64,000 nt of DNA from a bacterium (lineage in GTDB: Bacteria; Planctomycetota; UBA1135; UBA2386): the NCBI GenBank assembly GCA_030432695.1, contig JAUILN010000002.1, forward strand, positions 558,001 through 622,000, written 5' to 3'. Both the position numbers and the translations under genes were made by a program. The number at the start of each line of letters is the position of its first letter. Position 1 is the first letter of the stretch. The notes under the pieces are model-generated. The model did no database searches. It saw nothing but the letters and a program-made list of their open reading frames with translations, and was not told the DNA's origin. Below, piece after piece: positions 34,237-43,648 of this stretch.

Positions 34237-36777
34237 ATGGAGAGTCCCAAGCACCCCGCCGCCGCGCATGGTCGGAGCCGGGCCACCGGCCCGCTCGCCT
34301 TCGCCCTCGCCCTTGCCACTCCCAGCTTCGCCCAGGATCCCGCGGAGGACCCGCAGGTCGTCGCTCTGCGGGCTCAGCTCGCGGCGCATCCGTACTTCTC
34401 GAAGGTCGAGTTCGACATCGACCACTCCTACGACGGCGTGATCTTCGTGTTGGAGCGCCCGCCAGGCGACAAGCCTGACTACTACACGACGATCGTTCGC
34501 CAGCTCGTGCCGTATGTCTCGGAGCTCGAGAGGGTGTTCGTGAAGGAGTATGCCAAGCCGCTCGAATTGACGCGGCGCGCCGACTTCCCGCGCACGGTGA
34601 TCGCAATCCTCAGCGCCAAGTCGCACTACGAGGTCGAGTTGCCGCGGGTCACCGGAGTGCCCACGGAATTCACCCGCGCCCACTTCGATCCGGAAACCAG
34701 GCTCGCGATCACCTACGAGGACCACTTCGGCGGTCAGATCGACGCGAAGGACCGCCGCGAGACGGTGCTCCACGAACTCGTCCATGCGCTGCAGTACGCC
34801 CACTACAGCGGTGACGGCCTGATGCCGGTGCCGCAGTGGTTCAACGAGGGGCTCGCGGAGTTCCGGTCGGTCACTCGTGCCACCGCTTCGCAGCTCGAGG
34901 ACCCGGACATCGACGCACAGCACATCCGCATCGTCGCCGCGCTGCTGGCGCATCCCGAGTTCCGCCAGCTGATCGCGCCGATCCGCGAACTCGTCGACAT
35001 CGATGGACCTGGCTATCTGGGGGTGATCCGCTCGGCAGCCCAGCGTCTGGGCCGCCGCAGCTCCGACCCCCACTTCGAACAGCTCGCCACGACCGCGTTC
35101 TACGCGCAGTCGTGCATCCTCGCCTACTTCCTGCACAACGGCGAGAGTGGGCGTTACCGGGAAGCGAACCGCGAGTACGTCCGCCGGGTGATGCGTGGCG
35201 AACGCGGCGTGGAGAGCTTCGGGCAGGCGTTCAAGGACTTCGATCTCGACGCGATCGAGCGGGACTTCTTCGCCTTCGTGGGCGCCGAGATGAAGCTGCG
35301 CAGCTGGGCGCCGGCGGCCCTCGACGCGGTGGCGCGCGGCTCGTCGGCGATCACCGGCACCGGCGAGGCGGGTACCGTCGACGAACTCCCGACCTTCGAC
35401 TTCACCCGCCTCGACTGGCGTCCCGAGGACTGGCAGGCCCGCATGGCCCACGCGGTGCAGCTCGCCGCCGCCGGCCGCTTCGCCGAAGCCGGTAACGCGG
35501 TGGGTGGCGTGCAGGCGCCCGAGTCCGAGGCGGCGTTCGTGCAGCGCGCCACCGGCCACATCACCAACCTGGCCCGCATCCGCGACGTGTTCCTGAAGCG
35601 GGCGATCGACTCGGGCGACAAGCTGCGCTTCGAGATCGACGGCAAGACGCCACGCGGCGTGGTGCTGGCCGCCGACGACAGCGAGTTCACCCTCAAGATC
35701 GGCCGCAGTGAACAGGCGGTGTCGCGCGACCTGCTGACCCCGAAGGTGCTGCTCGACCAGGGCGAGGACCTCGGCGTGTTCGAGGAGCTGGGCGGCAACA
35801 CCGCGGCACTGCTGGCCTTCTTCGACGGCGCGGACGATGCAGACGTCGAGCGCCGTCTGGACGGCGGTGCGGCGGGCAAGGCCCTGCGCGGCGACCTCGC
35901 CCGCTTCCGCGAGCTACGGACCGCCGACGTCGATCTGTCGTGGGCACCGATCGCCGGCTTCCGCGCGCCAGCAGATGCCGCAGCCGCGGCAGCCATGCTG
36001 CAGACGTTACAGGAGACGGTCACCGCGCACCGCGACTCCGAGGTACTGCGCAGCCGTCGCGGCGAGCTGGAAGACCTGGCCCGCCACCTCGTCCACGCAG
36101 CGTTCGATCCCTCCGACCCGACCGGTCTGGGACTGCACGGCAAGGTCATCCCACTCGGTGAGGAGTTCCGGGTGGAGTACGATTTCGAGTCGGCCGACCA
36201 GCTCGCCGACTTCCCGGAAGCGACCGGGCTGCTGCCGATGTCCAGCGAGGACGAGTCCAGCACGCCACGCGGCGACTACATGCGCCTCGAGGGCGGAGCA
36301 CTGGAAGCCTCCGGCAAGGCCGAGCGCCGCTTTGCGATCCCGCTGCAGGCACCGTTCCGCATCACCTGGAAGGCCAAGGCCGACGACATCGCGCTCTTCA
36401 TGGTCGGCTGCTGCCGCCAGGGCGACGACGCGTTCGCGCTGATCTCGTTGGTCGGAGGACTGAGCGTCCTGGACGCGAACAGCAACATCGTCGGCGATGC
36501 CTCACGCAGCGACGACCAGACGCTCTATCTCGGCAAGGAGTATCCCTACGAGATCGTTCACGACGGCCAGCAGATCACGGTCAAGGTCGATGGCAAGGTC
36601 ACCGGTCGGGCCGAGAAGATCGGCGGACTCCTCGGCGGCGAGCTGTTCTTCTTCATGCGCGGCGCGGGCCCCGTGCGGCTCGACGACCTGACCATCCAGG
36701 GCCGGGTCGACGAAGTCGCCGCGCGGCGCATGCTCGCCGAGCGCGCCGACGCGGTAGCGCGCGGGCTGTTCGATTGA
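34237..36777 (+). CDS. Exported gluzincin-type metalloprotease with C-terminal lectin-like domain
   Basis: 846 residues. The signal peptide is PLAFALALATPSFAQ. Residues about 40-330 form a peptidase domain: HELVHALQ (His179, Glu180, His183) and, 21 residues on, WFNEGLAEF with Glu204, which is the HExxH...E zinc site of gluzincins such as the peptidase MA/DUF1570 group. Residues about 460-600 are linker or beta-rich (FEIDGKTPRGVVLAADDSEF). The last about 200 residues (VEYDFESADQLADF to DDLTIQGRV) look like a concanavalin-type jelly roll as in LamG/keto-disaccharide-hydrolase-like domains. The product may cut extracellular proteins while bound to glycan; the substrate is unknown. Confidence 0.82.
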   Translation: MESPKHPAAAHGRSRATGPLAFALALATPSFAQDPAEDPQVVALRAQLAAHPYFSKVEFDIDHSYDGVIFVLERPPGDKPDYYTTIVRQLVPYVSELERVFVKEYAKPLELTRRADFPRTVIAILSAKSHYEVELPRVTGVPTEFTRAHFDPETRLAITYEDHFGGQIDAKDRRETVLHELVHALQYAHYSGDGLMPVPQWFNEGLAEFRSVTRATASQLEDPDIDAQHIRIVAALLAHPEFRQLIAPIRELVDIDGPGYLGVIRSAAQRLGRRSSDPHFEQLATTAFYAQSCILAYFLHNGESGRYREANREYVRRVMRGERGVESFGQAFKDFDLDAIERDFFAFVGAEMKLRSWAPAALDAVARGSSAITGTGEAGTVDELPTFDFTRLDWRPEDWQARMAHAVQLAAAGRFAEAGNAVGGVQAPESEAAFVQRATGHITNLARIRDVFLKRAIDSGDKLRFEIDGKTPRGVVLAADDSEFTLKIGRSEQAVSRDLLTPKVLLDQGEDLGVFEELGGNTAALLAFFDGADDADVERRLDGGAAGKALRGDLARFRELRTADVDLSWAPIAGFRAPADAAAAAAMLQTLQETVTAHRDSEVLRSRRGELEDLARHLVHAAFDPSDPTGLGLHGKVIPLGEEFRVEYDFESADQLADFPEATGLLPMSSEDESSTPRGDYMRLEGGALEASGKAERRFAIPLQAPFRITWKAKADDIALFMVGCCRQGDDAFALISLVGGLSVLDANSNIVGDASRSDDQTLYLGKEYPYEIVHDGQQITVKVDGKVTGRAEKIGGLLGGELFFFMRGAGPVRLDDLTIQGRVDEVAARRMLAERADAVARGLFD

Positions 36778-36972
36778 GCGCCTTCCGGTAGCAGAAGCCC
36801 TGCAGGCCGCGAACGTCCTGCCTCGGACGACAGGCTGATTGTGCAATCCGCTCACCGATCCGCATCGGTGCACTCTCGAGCGACTGCATGCCATTGCTCA
36901 GGTAGGGGCCGGCTTGGCTCGGGGCCGACCAGGGCCGATCCACGGATCCGCACCTGCTGCCTCGGCCTCCCG

Positions 36973-38172
36973 ATGTCACGACCCGCAACCGCCGCTCTGT
37001 TCCTCGTCCCGCTCCTGTGGTTCGCGCTCCCGCTCGCAGCGCAGGAGCCCCCCCGCCCCGGACCATCGGATCCGGCGACGTCCAGCCAGGAACCCGACGC
37101 CCGAGGTTCCGCGACGGGCCCGCAGGAAGAAGCCGCGCCGGACGGCGAGGCCGACGCGCCGCCGGATCAGGATCCGTCGTCATCGACCGCGATGGGGGAT
37201 CAGGAGCCGAAGGACGGCTTCAGCGAAGTGCTGCGCGACGCGATGCCAGAGTCGGGCGCGGAGTCGGTCGACGTCGCTCTCCGGACGTTCGCCGAGGCAC
37301 TGGGCGGTCTGATCGACAGCCTCACGGAGCAGCTTCCGAACATCCTGATCGGCCTGTTCATCCTGCTCGCGACCGCGTTCGCCGCGAAGATCGGCCGCGG
37401 CGTCGCGCGCCGCACCACCCGCAAGCTCAAGCTACGGGCCTCGCTCCGTGACCTCGCCGGCCATCTCACGCTGGTGATGATCTGGTTCCTCGGACTGCTC
37501 GTGGCCCTCGGCGTCATCTTCCCCGGCTTCGGCATCACCGAGATCGCGGCGACCGCGGGCCTCGTGTCCATCGCGATCGGATTCGCCTTCCAGGACATCT
37601 TCGAGAACTTCTTCGCCGGCGTGCTGATCCTGTGGCGCTTTCCCTTCGAGGTCAACGACTTCATCGAGATCGAGTCGGAGGGCATCACCGGCAAGGTCGA
37701 GAACATCTGGATCCGCATGACTCTGATCCGGCTGACGACCGGCGAACTCGTCACGGTGCCGAACGCGACCGTCTACAAGAGCCCGATCCGGATCCTCACC
37801 AACTCCGACCGCCGGCGCATCACCGTGGAGTGCGGCGTCGCCTATGGCGAAGACGTCGGCGAAGCGCGCAGGGTGATCCGCAAGGCCGTGGAATCGTGCG
37901 AGACCGTGCTCTCCGACTCTCCGATCCAGATCTTCCTGCAGGGCTTCGGCGCTTCGTCGATGGACTTCGAGGTGACTTGGTGGACCCGCCCCCGCCCGGT
38001 GGACCAGCGCAAGAGCCGCGACGAGGTCGTCGAGGCGGTGAAGCGCGCGCTGGACGCAGCGGGGGTCGAGATCCCGTACCCGTATCGCGTGCTGACCTTC
38101 ACGCGGAACGAGCCACTCATCTACGAGCAGATGGCCGGCAGGACCGACCGCGCGGACGATGCCGAGTCCTGA
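36973..38172 (+). CDS. MscS-family mechanosensitive ion channel
   Basis: 399 residues from ATG 36973; the frame extends upstream to 36841 but this start begins a signal peptide (AALFLVPLLWFALPLAAQ). An acidic, Pro-rich periplasmic stretch (residues about 25-80) precedes three membrane helices (NILIGLFILLATAF, LVMIWFLGLLVALGV and the pore helix TEIAATAGLVSIAIGFAFQDIFENFFAG). The pore helix and the beta domain that follows (LILWRFPFEVNDFIEI, GKVENIWIRMTLI, GELVTVPNATVY) are diagnostic of MscS. These channels release solutes on hypo-osmotic shock. Confidence 0.93.
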   Translation: MSRPATAALFLVPLLWFALPLAAQEPPRPGPSDPATSSQEPDARGSATGPQEEAAPDGEADAPPDQDPSSSTAMGDQEPKDGFSEVLRDAMPESGAESVDVALRTFAEALGGLIDSLTEQLPNILIGLFILLATAFAAKIGRGVARRTTRKLKLRASLRDLAGHLTLVMIWFLGLLVALGVIFPGFGITEIAATAGLVSIAIGFAFQDIFENFFAGVLILWRFPFEVNDFIEIESEGITGKVENIWIRMTLIRLTTGELVTVPNATVYKSPIRILTNSDRRRITVECGVAYGEDVGEARRVIRKAVESCETVLSDSPIQIFLQGFGASSMDFEVTWWTRPRPVDQRKSRDEVVEAVKRALDAAGVEIPYPYRVLTFTRNEPLIYEQMAGRTDRADDAES

Positions 38173-38196
38173 CGCGGGTCGACTATCGCCCGCCGC

Positions 38197-41193
38197 TCAC
38201 CGCGAGCCGGAGCCACCGTCGACTCCGACCTGCCGCCGCAGCTCCTCGAGCCGTACGACCGCGTCTTCCCCAGGACGCTGGTCGGCGCGGTCCAGCAGGC
38301 CGTCCAGGTAGCGGAGCTGGTCGAGGAGCTTGGGCTCCGGGTAGGCGCCGTCGGCGGTGACGAACAGATCCCGGATGCGCCGCGCGTACTCGTAGTCCGG
38401 GTGCGTTGGCGCCATCCCCGCGAGCCGCGCGCTCTGGGCCCGCTCCGCCCGCAGCGCCGTGACGTAGACCGATCGCAACTCGAGCTGCAGACCCTCCTGC
38501 GCCGCCACGTCGGTTCCCGTGATGCCCGCGGCCGCCACGCGCGGATCCAGCGCGACCTCCAGCGGCCGCCGCACCTCGATCTCCCCCAGCCTGAGCCGCA
38601 GCTCGTAGCGACCCGGACGGACCATCGGCCCACGGCGCTGGTCTTTGCCGTCGCGGGTGCCGACCCCGGCGTGCCGCAGATCCCAGACGAAGCGGTTGTG
38701 CCCGGGCTCACGCGACAGGCCGTCGTCGTCGACCGCGACGAACACCGGCTCGGTCGTCTCGCGCTCGGGCCGGCGGTCGTGGAAGCGTCGCAGGACGGCG
38801 CCCTCCGGGCCGACGATCTCGAGCGTCAGCGGCGCGTCGCCGGCCGCCTCGGCGAGCACGTAGTCGATCACCGCGCCGAACTCGGGCGACTCGGGGATTC
38901 CACGGCCACTGCGTGTCCGCACGCGGTGCGCGACCTCCGGGCGGTGGAGATGGACGGTGGCGCCGGCGAGGTCGCGCGGCTCGACGCGCAGCGGCGTCAG
39001 GTCGTCGAGGATCCAGAAGGAGCGGCCCATCGTCGAGACCACCAGGTCGCGGCCGTGGACCACGAGGTCGGTGACCGGGACCACCGGCAAGCCGTGACGC
39101 ATCGGCTGCCAATGCCCGCCGTCGTCGAACGACACGTAGAGGCCTCGCTCGGTGCCGAGGTAGAGCAGGCCTTCGCGTGCGGGGTCCTCGCGCAGCACCC
39201 GCACCGGCTCGTCCTGCGGGACGCCGGAGTCGGGGCCGGTCACTCGCGTCCAGGTCGACCCGCCGTCGGTGGTGCGGAACGCCAGCGGCCGCCAATCGTC
39301 GAGCTGATAGCGCAGCACGCAGACGAACGCCTTGTCGGCGTCGTGTGGCGAAGGCTCCACGCAATCGACCCGTCCGTGCGGCGCGACCGCCGCCGAGACC
39401 TCGGGTGGGGTCACGTCGCGCCAGGTCTTGCCGCCATCGCGGGTCACGTGCACCGGGCCGTCGTTGGCGCCGACCCAGAGCGTGCCGCGCGCCAAGGGCG
39501 ACTCGCGCAGCGCGTAGATCGTCGAGTGGAACTCCTCGCCGGTGATGTCGCGGGTGATCGGCGCGCCGGAGATGCCCTGGGTGCGCGGATCGTTGGCGGT
39601 GAGGTCGGGGCTGATCTTCTGCCAATGCACGCCGCGGTCGGCGGTCACGTGGACGAACTGCGAGGCGTGGTAGACGAGGTCCGGGTCGTGCGGCGAGACG
39701 TGGATCGGCGCGACCCGTTGGAAGCGGAAGCGCAGGCGCGCCGGGTCGTGGCCGTACATGTTCGCTGCGCCGACCTCGTAGTGCCGCTCCTGACCGGTGC
39801 GGTGGTCGTAGACGCCGAAGCGGCCCTTGCAGTTGGCGTAGACGATGTCGGGATCGCGGGGGTCGGGCACCGCCGGTCCGGTCTCGCAGCCACCGACCGC
39901 CTCCCAATAGGCGGTCGCCCCGGCCGGCCGCGTATGCGGAGCGAACGACGGCACGCGGATCGTCGAGTTGTCCTGTTGGCCGGCGTAGAGCCAATAGGGG
40001 AAGCGGTTGTCGACCGCGACCTGGTAGAGCTCGGCGGTCGGTTGGTTGTGCAACGTCGACCACGACCGCCCGGCGTCGAGGGTCACCGTCGCACCGCCGT
40101 CGTTGCCCTGGATCCACCAGTCGGGATGGTCGGGGTGGATCCAGAGATCGTGGTGGTCGCCGTGCGGGGTCGACAGGCTCTGCCACGACCTCCCGCCGTC
40201 GGTAGAGCGCAGGAAGCGCATCGCGCACACGTACAGGCGCTCGGGGTCCTCGGGGCAGACATCGAGGTTGGTGTAGTAGAAGGGCCGGTTGCGGATCCCC
40301 TCGTCGCTCGACCGCTGCCGGAAGCTCTCGCCGCCATCCACCGAGACGTACAGGCCGCCGGCAGCTGCGGGAGCCTCCACCAACGCGTAGAGCCGCGTGG
40401 GGTCCGCGGGCGTCACCGCGAGGTCGATCTTGCCGATCAGCCCCTCGGGCAGTCCGCCGCCGAGCTTCTGCCAGGTGTGGCCGGCATCGGTCGAGCGCCA
40501 GATGCCGCCCTCCTCGCCGCCACTCTCGATCGTCCACGGCTTGCGCTCGGCCTGCCACGCCGCGGCATAGACGATCTTCGGATCCGCGGGACAGAACTCG
40601 AGGTCGGCGAAGCCGGTCCGCTCGGAGACGAACAACACCTTCTCCCAGGTCTCGCCGCCGTCGATCGTCCGGTAGACGCCGCGCTCGTCGTTGGGCGCGA
40701 AGGCATTGCCGATCGCCGCCACGAACGCGACATCGGGATTGAACGGATGCACCTCGACCGCACCGATGTGGCGCGTCGCGGTGAGACCCACGTGCTTCCA
40801 CGTCTTCCCGGCATTCTCCGAGCGGTAGACGCCACAGCCTGAGATCACGTTGCTGCGCAGACCATCGCTGCCGGTGCCCACCCACACCACGTCGGGATCG
40901 CTCGGCGCCACCCGGATCGCGCCGATCGACGGCGAGTCGAACGAGCCGTCGGAGACGTTGTCCCACGAGTGGCCGAAGTCGGTGGTCTTCCAGACCCCGC
41001 CACCGCTGGCCCCCATGAAGTAGGTGCCCGGCCGCTGCCGCACCCCCGCCACGCACGTGACCCGGCCGCCTCGCGTCGGGCCGACGCAGCGGAACCGCAG
41101 GTCGTCGTACGGCGGGATTCCGGACGGCTCCTGCGCGACGAGGACCGAAGTCGGCAGCAGGAGCAGGGCGAGGAGACTCGGAGAAACCTGCAT
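38197..41193 (-). CDS. BNR/VPS10-like beta-propeller exported protein
   Basis: 998 residues from ATG 41193, which begins a signal peptide (LLALLLLPTSVLVAQ). At least eight Asp-box motifs (S/TxDxGxTW) occur: VWKTTDFGHSW, VYRSENAGKTW, VYRTIDGGETW, IWRSTDAGHTW, FLRSTDGGRSW, VTRDGGKTW, FRTTDGGSTW and VSFDDGGHW. They form sortilin/sialidase-like propeller blades covering residues about 30-770. The C-terminal about 230 residues form a beta-sandwich (GPEGAVLRRF, GPMVRPGRYELRLRL) and a helical tail. Annotators often call this type glycosyl hydrolase, but no catalytic residues can be assigned. Likely periplasmic or outer-surface. It is divergent from the haloperoxidase-like gene at 41321. Confidence 0.88.
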   Translation of the reverse strand: MQVSPSLLALLLLPTSVLVAQEPSGIPPYDDLRFRCVGPTRGGRVTCVAGVRQRPGTYFMGASGGGVWKTTDFGHSWDNVSDGSFDSPSIGAIRVAPSDPDVVWVGTGSDGLRSNVISGCGVYRSENAGKTWKHVGLTATRHIGAVEVHPFNPDVAFVAAIGNAFAPNDERGVYRTIDGGETWEKVLFVSERTGFADLEFCPADPKIVYAAAWQAERKPWTIESGGEEGGIWRSTDAGHTWQKLGGGLPEGLIGKIDLAVTPADPTRLYALVEAPAAAGGLYVSVDGGESFRQRSSDEGIRNRPFYYTNLDVCPEDPERLYVCAMRFLRSTDGGRSWQSLSTPHGDHHDLWIHPDHPDWWIQGNDGGATVTLDAGRSWSTLHNQPTAELYQVAVDNRFPYWLYAGQQDNSTIRVPSFAPHTRPAGATAYWEAVGGCETGPAVPDPRDPDIVYANCKGRFGVYDHRTGQERHYEVGAANMYGHDPARLRFRFQRVAPIHVSPHDPDLVYHASQFVHVTADRGVHWQKISPDLTANDPRTQGISGAPITRDITGEEFHSTIYALRESPLARGTLWVGANDGPVHVTRDGGKTWRDVTPPEVSAAVAPHGRVDCVEPSPHDADKAFVCVLRYQLDDWRPLAFRTTDGGSTWTRVTGPDSGVPQDEPVRVLREDPAREGLLYLGTERGLYVSFDDGGHWQPMRHGLPVVPVTDLVVHGRDLVVSTMGRSFWILDDLTPLRVEPRDLAGATVHLHRPEVAHRVRTRSGRGIPESPEFGAVIDYVLAEAAGDAPLTLEIVGPEGAVLRRFHDRRPERETTEPVFVAVDDDGLSREPGHNRFVWDLRHAGVGTRDGKDQRRGPMVRPGRYELRLRLGEIEVRRPLEVALDPRVAAAGITGTDVAAQEGLQLELRSVYVTALRAERAQSARLAGMAPTHPDYEYARRIRDLFVTADGAYPEPKLLDQLRYLDGLLDRADQRPGEDAVVRLEELRRQVGVDGGSGSR

Positions 41194-41320
41194 GCGAGGA
41201 CGGTATCGACACAGGCTGCGTCTCGACAGGCGCGGCCAGGGTCGGGCGCATGCGAACTGTAGGTAACGCGAGCCCCGCCTCGGGATACCCTCCACCCGCC
41301 TTCCCGAACCTCCCCCAGAG

Positions 41321-42847
41321 ATGCACAAGCTGACCCTCGCCGTCGCGGCCCTCGGCCTCGCCGTCCTGCCCCGTCACGCCTCCGCCCAGGAGTTCCCCGA
41401 GTCCGGCTACCAACCCACCGCCGCCTACCGCTGGCTCGATGCGGTTCTCGAAGCCTGCGCCCGCGACATCGAACGCGTCGGCGCGATGCCGACCATCCTG
41501 TCGCGGCAGATGGCGATCCCGATGACCGCGATGTACGACGCCTGGGCCTGCTACGACGAGCGCGCGGTCGGCACCCGCCTCGGTGGCGCGCTGCGGCGAC
41601 CGCCGTCCGAGCGCAGCCGCGCCGCCGCCGAGGAGGCGATCGCCTACGCCGTCTACCGCACGGCCTGCGACCAGCTCCCGCACCACGTCGAGTACCTCAC
41701 CGAGCAGCTGCGCGCGATGGGCCACGACCCGGCCGTCGCCACCACCGACCCGAGCACTCCCGCCGGCGTCGGCAACCTGGTCGCCCGGGTGCTGCTCGAC
41801 TACCGCCGCCACGACGGCGCCAACCAGCACGGCGACGAGGCCGGCTCCGACGGCTCGCCCTACAGCGACTACACGATGTACAGCCCGGTCAACCCACCCG
41901 ACCGGATCTACCACCCCGACCGCTGGCAGCCGATCCCGTTCGACGACGGCAAGGGCGGCAAGTTCGTGCCAGGCTTCCTCACGCCGCACTGGTATCGCGT
42001 CACGCCGTTTGCGCTGGAGTCGGCCGATCAATTCCGCCCCGGCCCGCAGCCGTTGGTCGGCAGCGAACAGCTGCTCGCCGAGGTCGACGAGTGCATCGCG
42101 ATGAACGCGAGCCTCGACCCCGAGCAGAAGGCGATCGTCGAGTTCATGCGCGACGGACCCCGCTCGACCGGCCAGTCCGGCCACTGGCTGAAGTTCGCCC
42201 AGGCCGTGGCGGTGCGCGACGACCACGACCTCGACCAGGACGTCAAGCTGTTCTTCACCATCGCCAACGTCGCCTTCGACGCCTTCATCGCGGCGTGGGA
42301 CAGCAAGCGCTACTACGACAGCTCCCGGCCGTGGACGCTCGTGCGCCACTACTACGCCGGTCAGCAGCTCGAAGGCTGGGCCGGCCCCGGCAAGGGTGTG
42401 GAGACGATCCCCGCCGAGAACTGGCACCCCTACTCGCCGTCGACCTTCGTGACCCCGCCGTTCCCCGGCTACGTCTCCGGCCACTCCTGCGTCAGCGGTG
42501 CCTGCTCGAAGGCGCTCGAGCTGTTCACCGGCAGCGATCGATGTGGTCTCCACGAGCCGCGCCGCGCCGGCGACCTCACCGAAGCCGGCTTCTCCTGCTT
42601 GGAGATGCAGCAACTGCACGGCAGGCCGCTGGCCGAGACCCTCGGCGAGCGCCACGCCTCGTGCGACGTGATCCTGGCGCTGCCGACCTTCACCGAGGTC
42701 GCCGACATGGCGGGGATCAGCCGGGTGCTCGGCGGCTACCACATCCAGGCCGACAACGTGGAGGGCCTGAAGCTCGGCCGCACGGTCGCCAGCGAGACCT
42801 GGGCGACCTACGAGAGCTACTTCGAAGGCACGGCGAAGGTGCGGTGA
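41321..42847 (+). CDS. Vanadium-dependent haloperoxidase / PAP2-superfamily exported enzyme
   Basis: 508 residues with a signal peptide (LAVAALGLAVLPRHASAQ). The vanadate/phosphate-binding motifs of the superfamily are all present: KRYYDSSRPWT (the K..RP block), FPGYVSGHSCVSGA (P..P.Y.SGHS, His388) and SRVLGGYHIQADN (SR..G.H...DN, His474). Proteins of this size and order match the vanadium-haloperoxidase-related group rather than the short lipid phosphatases. Whether it halogenates substrates with H2O2 or hydrolyses phosphate esters cannot be told from the sequence. It has no obvious RBS; TACCCT at 41286-41291 may be a -10 box. Confidence 0.88.
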   Translation: MHKLTLAVAALGLAVLPRHASAQEFPESGYQPTAAYRWLDAVLEACARDIERVGAMPTILSRQMAIPMTAMYDAWACYDERAVGTRLGGALRRPPSERSRAAAEEAIAYAVYRTACDQLPHHVEYLTEQLRAMGHDPAVATTDPSTPAGVGNLVARVLLDYRRHDGANQHGDEAGSDGSPYSDYTMYSPVNPPDRIYHPDRWQPIPFDDGKGGKFVPGFLTPHWYRVTPFALESADQFRPGPQPLVGSEQLLAEVDECIAMNASLDPEQKAIVEFMRDGPRSTGQSGHWLKFAQAVAVRDDHDLDQDVKLFFTIANVAFDAFIAAWDSKRYYDSSRPWTLVRHYYAGQQLEGWAGPGKGVETIPAENWHPYSPSTFVTPPFPGYVSGHSCVSGACSKALELFTGSDRCGLHEPRRAGDLTEAGFSCLEMQQLHGRPLAETLGERHASCDVILALPTFTEVADMAGISRVLGGYHIQADNVEGLKLGRTVASETWATYESYFEGTAKVR

Positions 42848-42857
42848 TGCGCTCCGC

Positions 42858-43517
42858 TCACGGCTCGTAGACCGCGAAGCGCTGCAGGATCGGCAGCAGC
42901 AGTCCCTGCAACTGCGCGGGCTCCGCGAAGCAGGCGCCGACCAGGGTCAGATCGAACACCCGGTTGTCGACGCGGCAGAGGAACAGATTGCCGACCGTGT
43001 AGCCACCGTCGCCGCGGATCACCTCGCAAAGACACTCGTCGCCGAACTCCAGGAGCTTCGGGCGCTTCTCGGTCTGAAGCTCCGCCGACGACATCATCAG
43101 CGCGAGCCCGGCGCGGGCGCCGAGGTAGACGGCCTTCGCGTCGCGGTTCGAGGTCTCGACGTTGACCTCGCAGGAGATGTAGATCTCCTCGTCGTCATAC
43201 TCGTAGGTCAGCTCGACGGAGCGATCGAGCAGGCGGTGCTTGGTCAGCGACTCGCCGCTCGGATCCGCGGCGTAGCCTTCCAGCCAGTCCGCCACGTCGC
43301 TCGCCGTGAGCAGCACCGCGCGGTCGCGAGCCTCGACCGGCAACTCGAACGTGACGAACACGTAGGCCGCGCCGAGCCCGACGAGGCCGACCACCACCGC
43401 GGCGACGATCAGCGCGATGAGCTTCGCGTTGGACCGGCGCTCCCGTCGCGCGCGCATCCGGCGAGGCGGAGGCGGTGCTGCGCCGCGGTCGGGCGGCAAG
43501 GGGGGCGGCTCGGTCAT
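42858..43517 (-). CDS. Membrane-anchored protein of unknown function
   Basis: 219 residues from ATG 43517; an ATG at 43565 would add 16 residues. A Pro-rich, then Arg-rich cytoplasmic N-terminus (PPPPRRMRARRERRSNAK) leads into one transmembrane helix (LIALIVAAVVVGLVGLGAAYVFV). The remaining about 165 residues are extracytoplasmic, mixed alpha/beta (RSVELTYEYDDEEIYISCEV, VRF-type strands) with several Cys (ISCEV, ECLCEV, FLCRV, GACF) that may form disulfides. I recognise no family. It ends 10 bp after the convergent haloperoxidase-like gene. Confidence 0.7.
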   Translation of the reverse strand: MTEPPPLPPDRGAAPPPPRRMRARRERRSNAKLIALIVAAVVVGLVGLGAAYVFVTFELPVEARDRAVLLTASDVADWLEGYAADPSGESLTKHRLLDRSVELTYEYDDEEIYISCEVNVETSNRDAKAVYLGARAGLALMMSSAELQTEKRPKLLEFGDECLCEVIRGDGGYTVGNLFLCRVDNRVFDLTLVGACFAEPAQLQGLLLPILQRFAVYEP

Positions 43518-43648
43518 CGGCGGATCATCGTCGCGTCGGGGCTCGTCGGCCACTGCCTGATGCATCCTGCCCGGACGGTCGCCTGCCCCTTCCGGTCGCG
43601 CTCCATCGCGGCAGACCGTTGCGCCGCCCGCACCCCCTGGCCGAGCCC

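Noticed and set aside
38708-42742. A 1344-codon open frame on the minus strand across two genes
   Set aside because: It is antisense to the haloperoxidase-type gene and out of frame with the BNR gene. The composition is Arg/Ala/Gly-rich with no recognisable domain; high-GC DNA yields such shadow frames.
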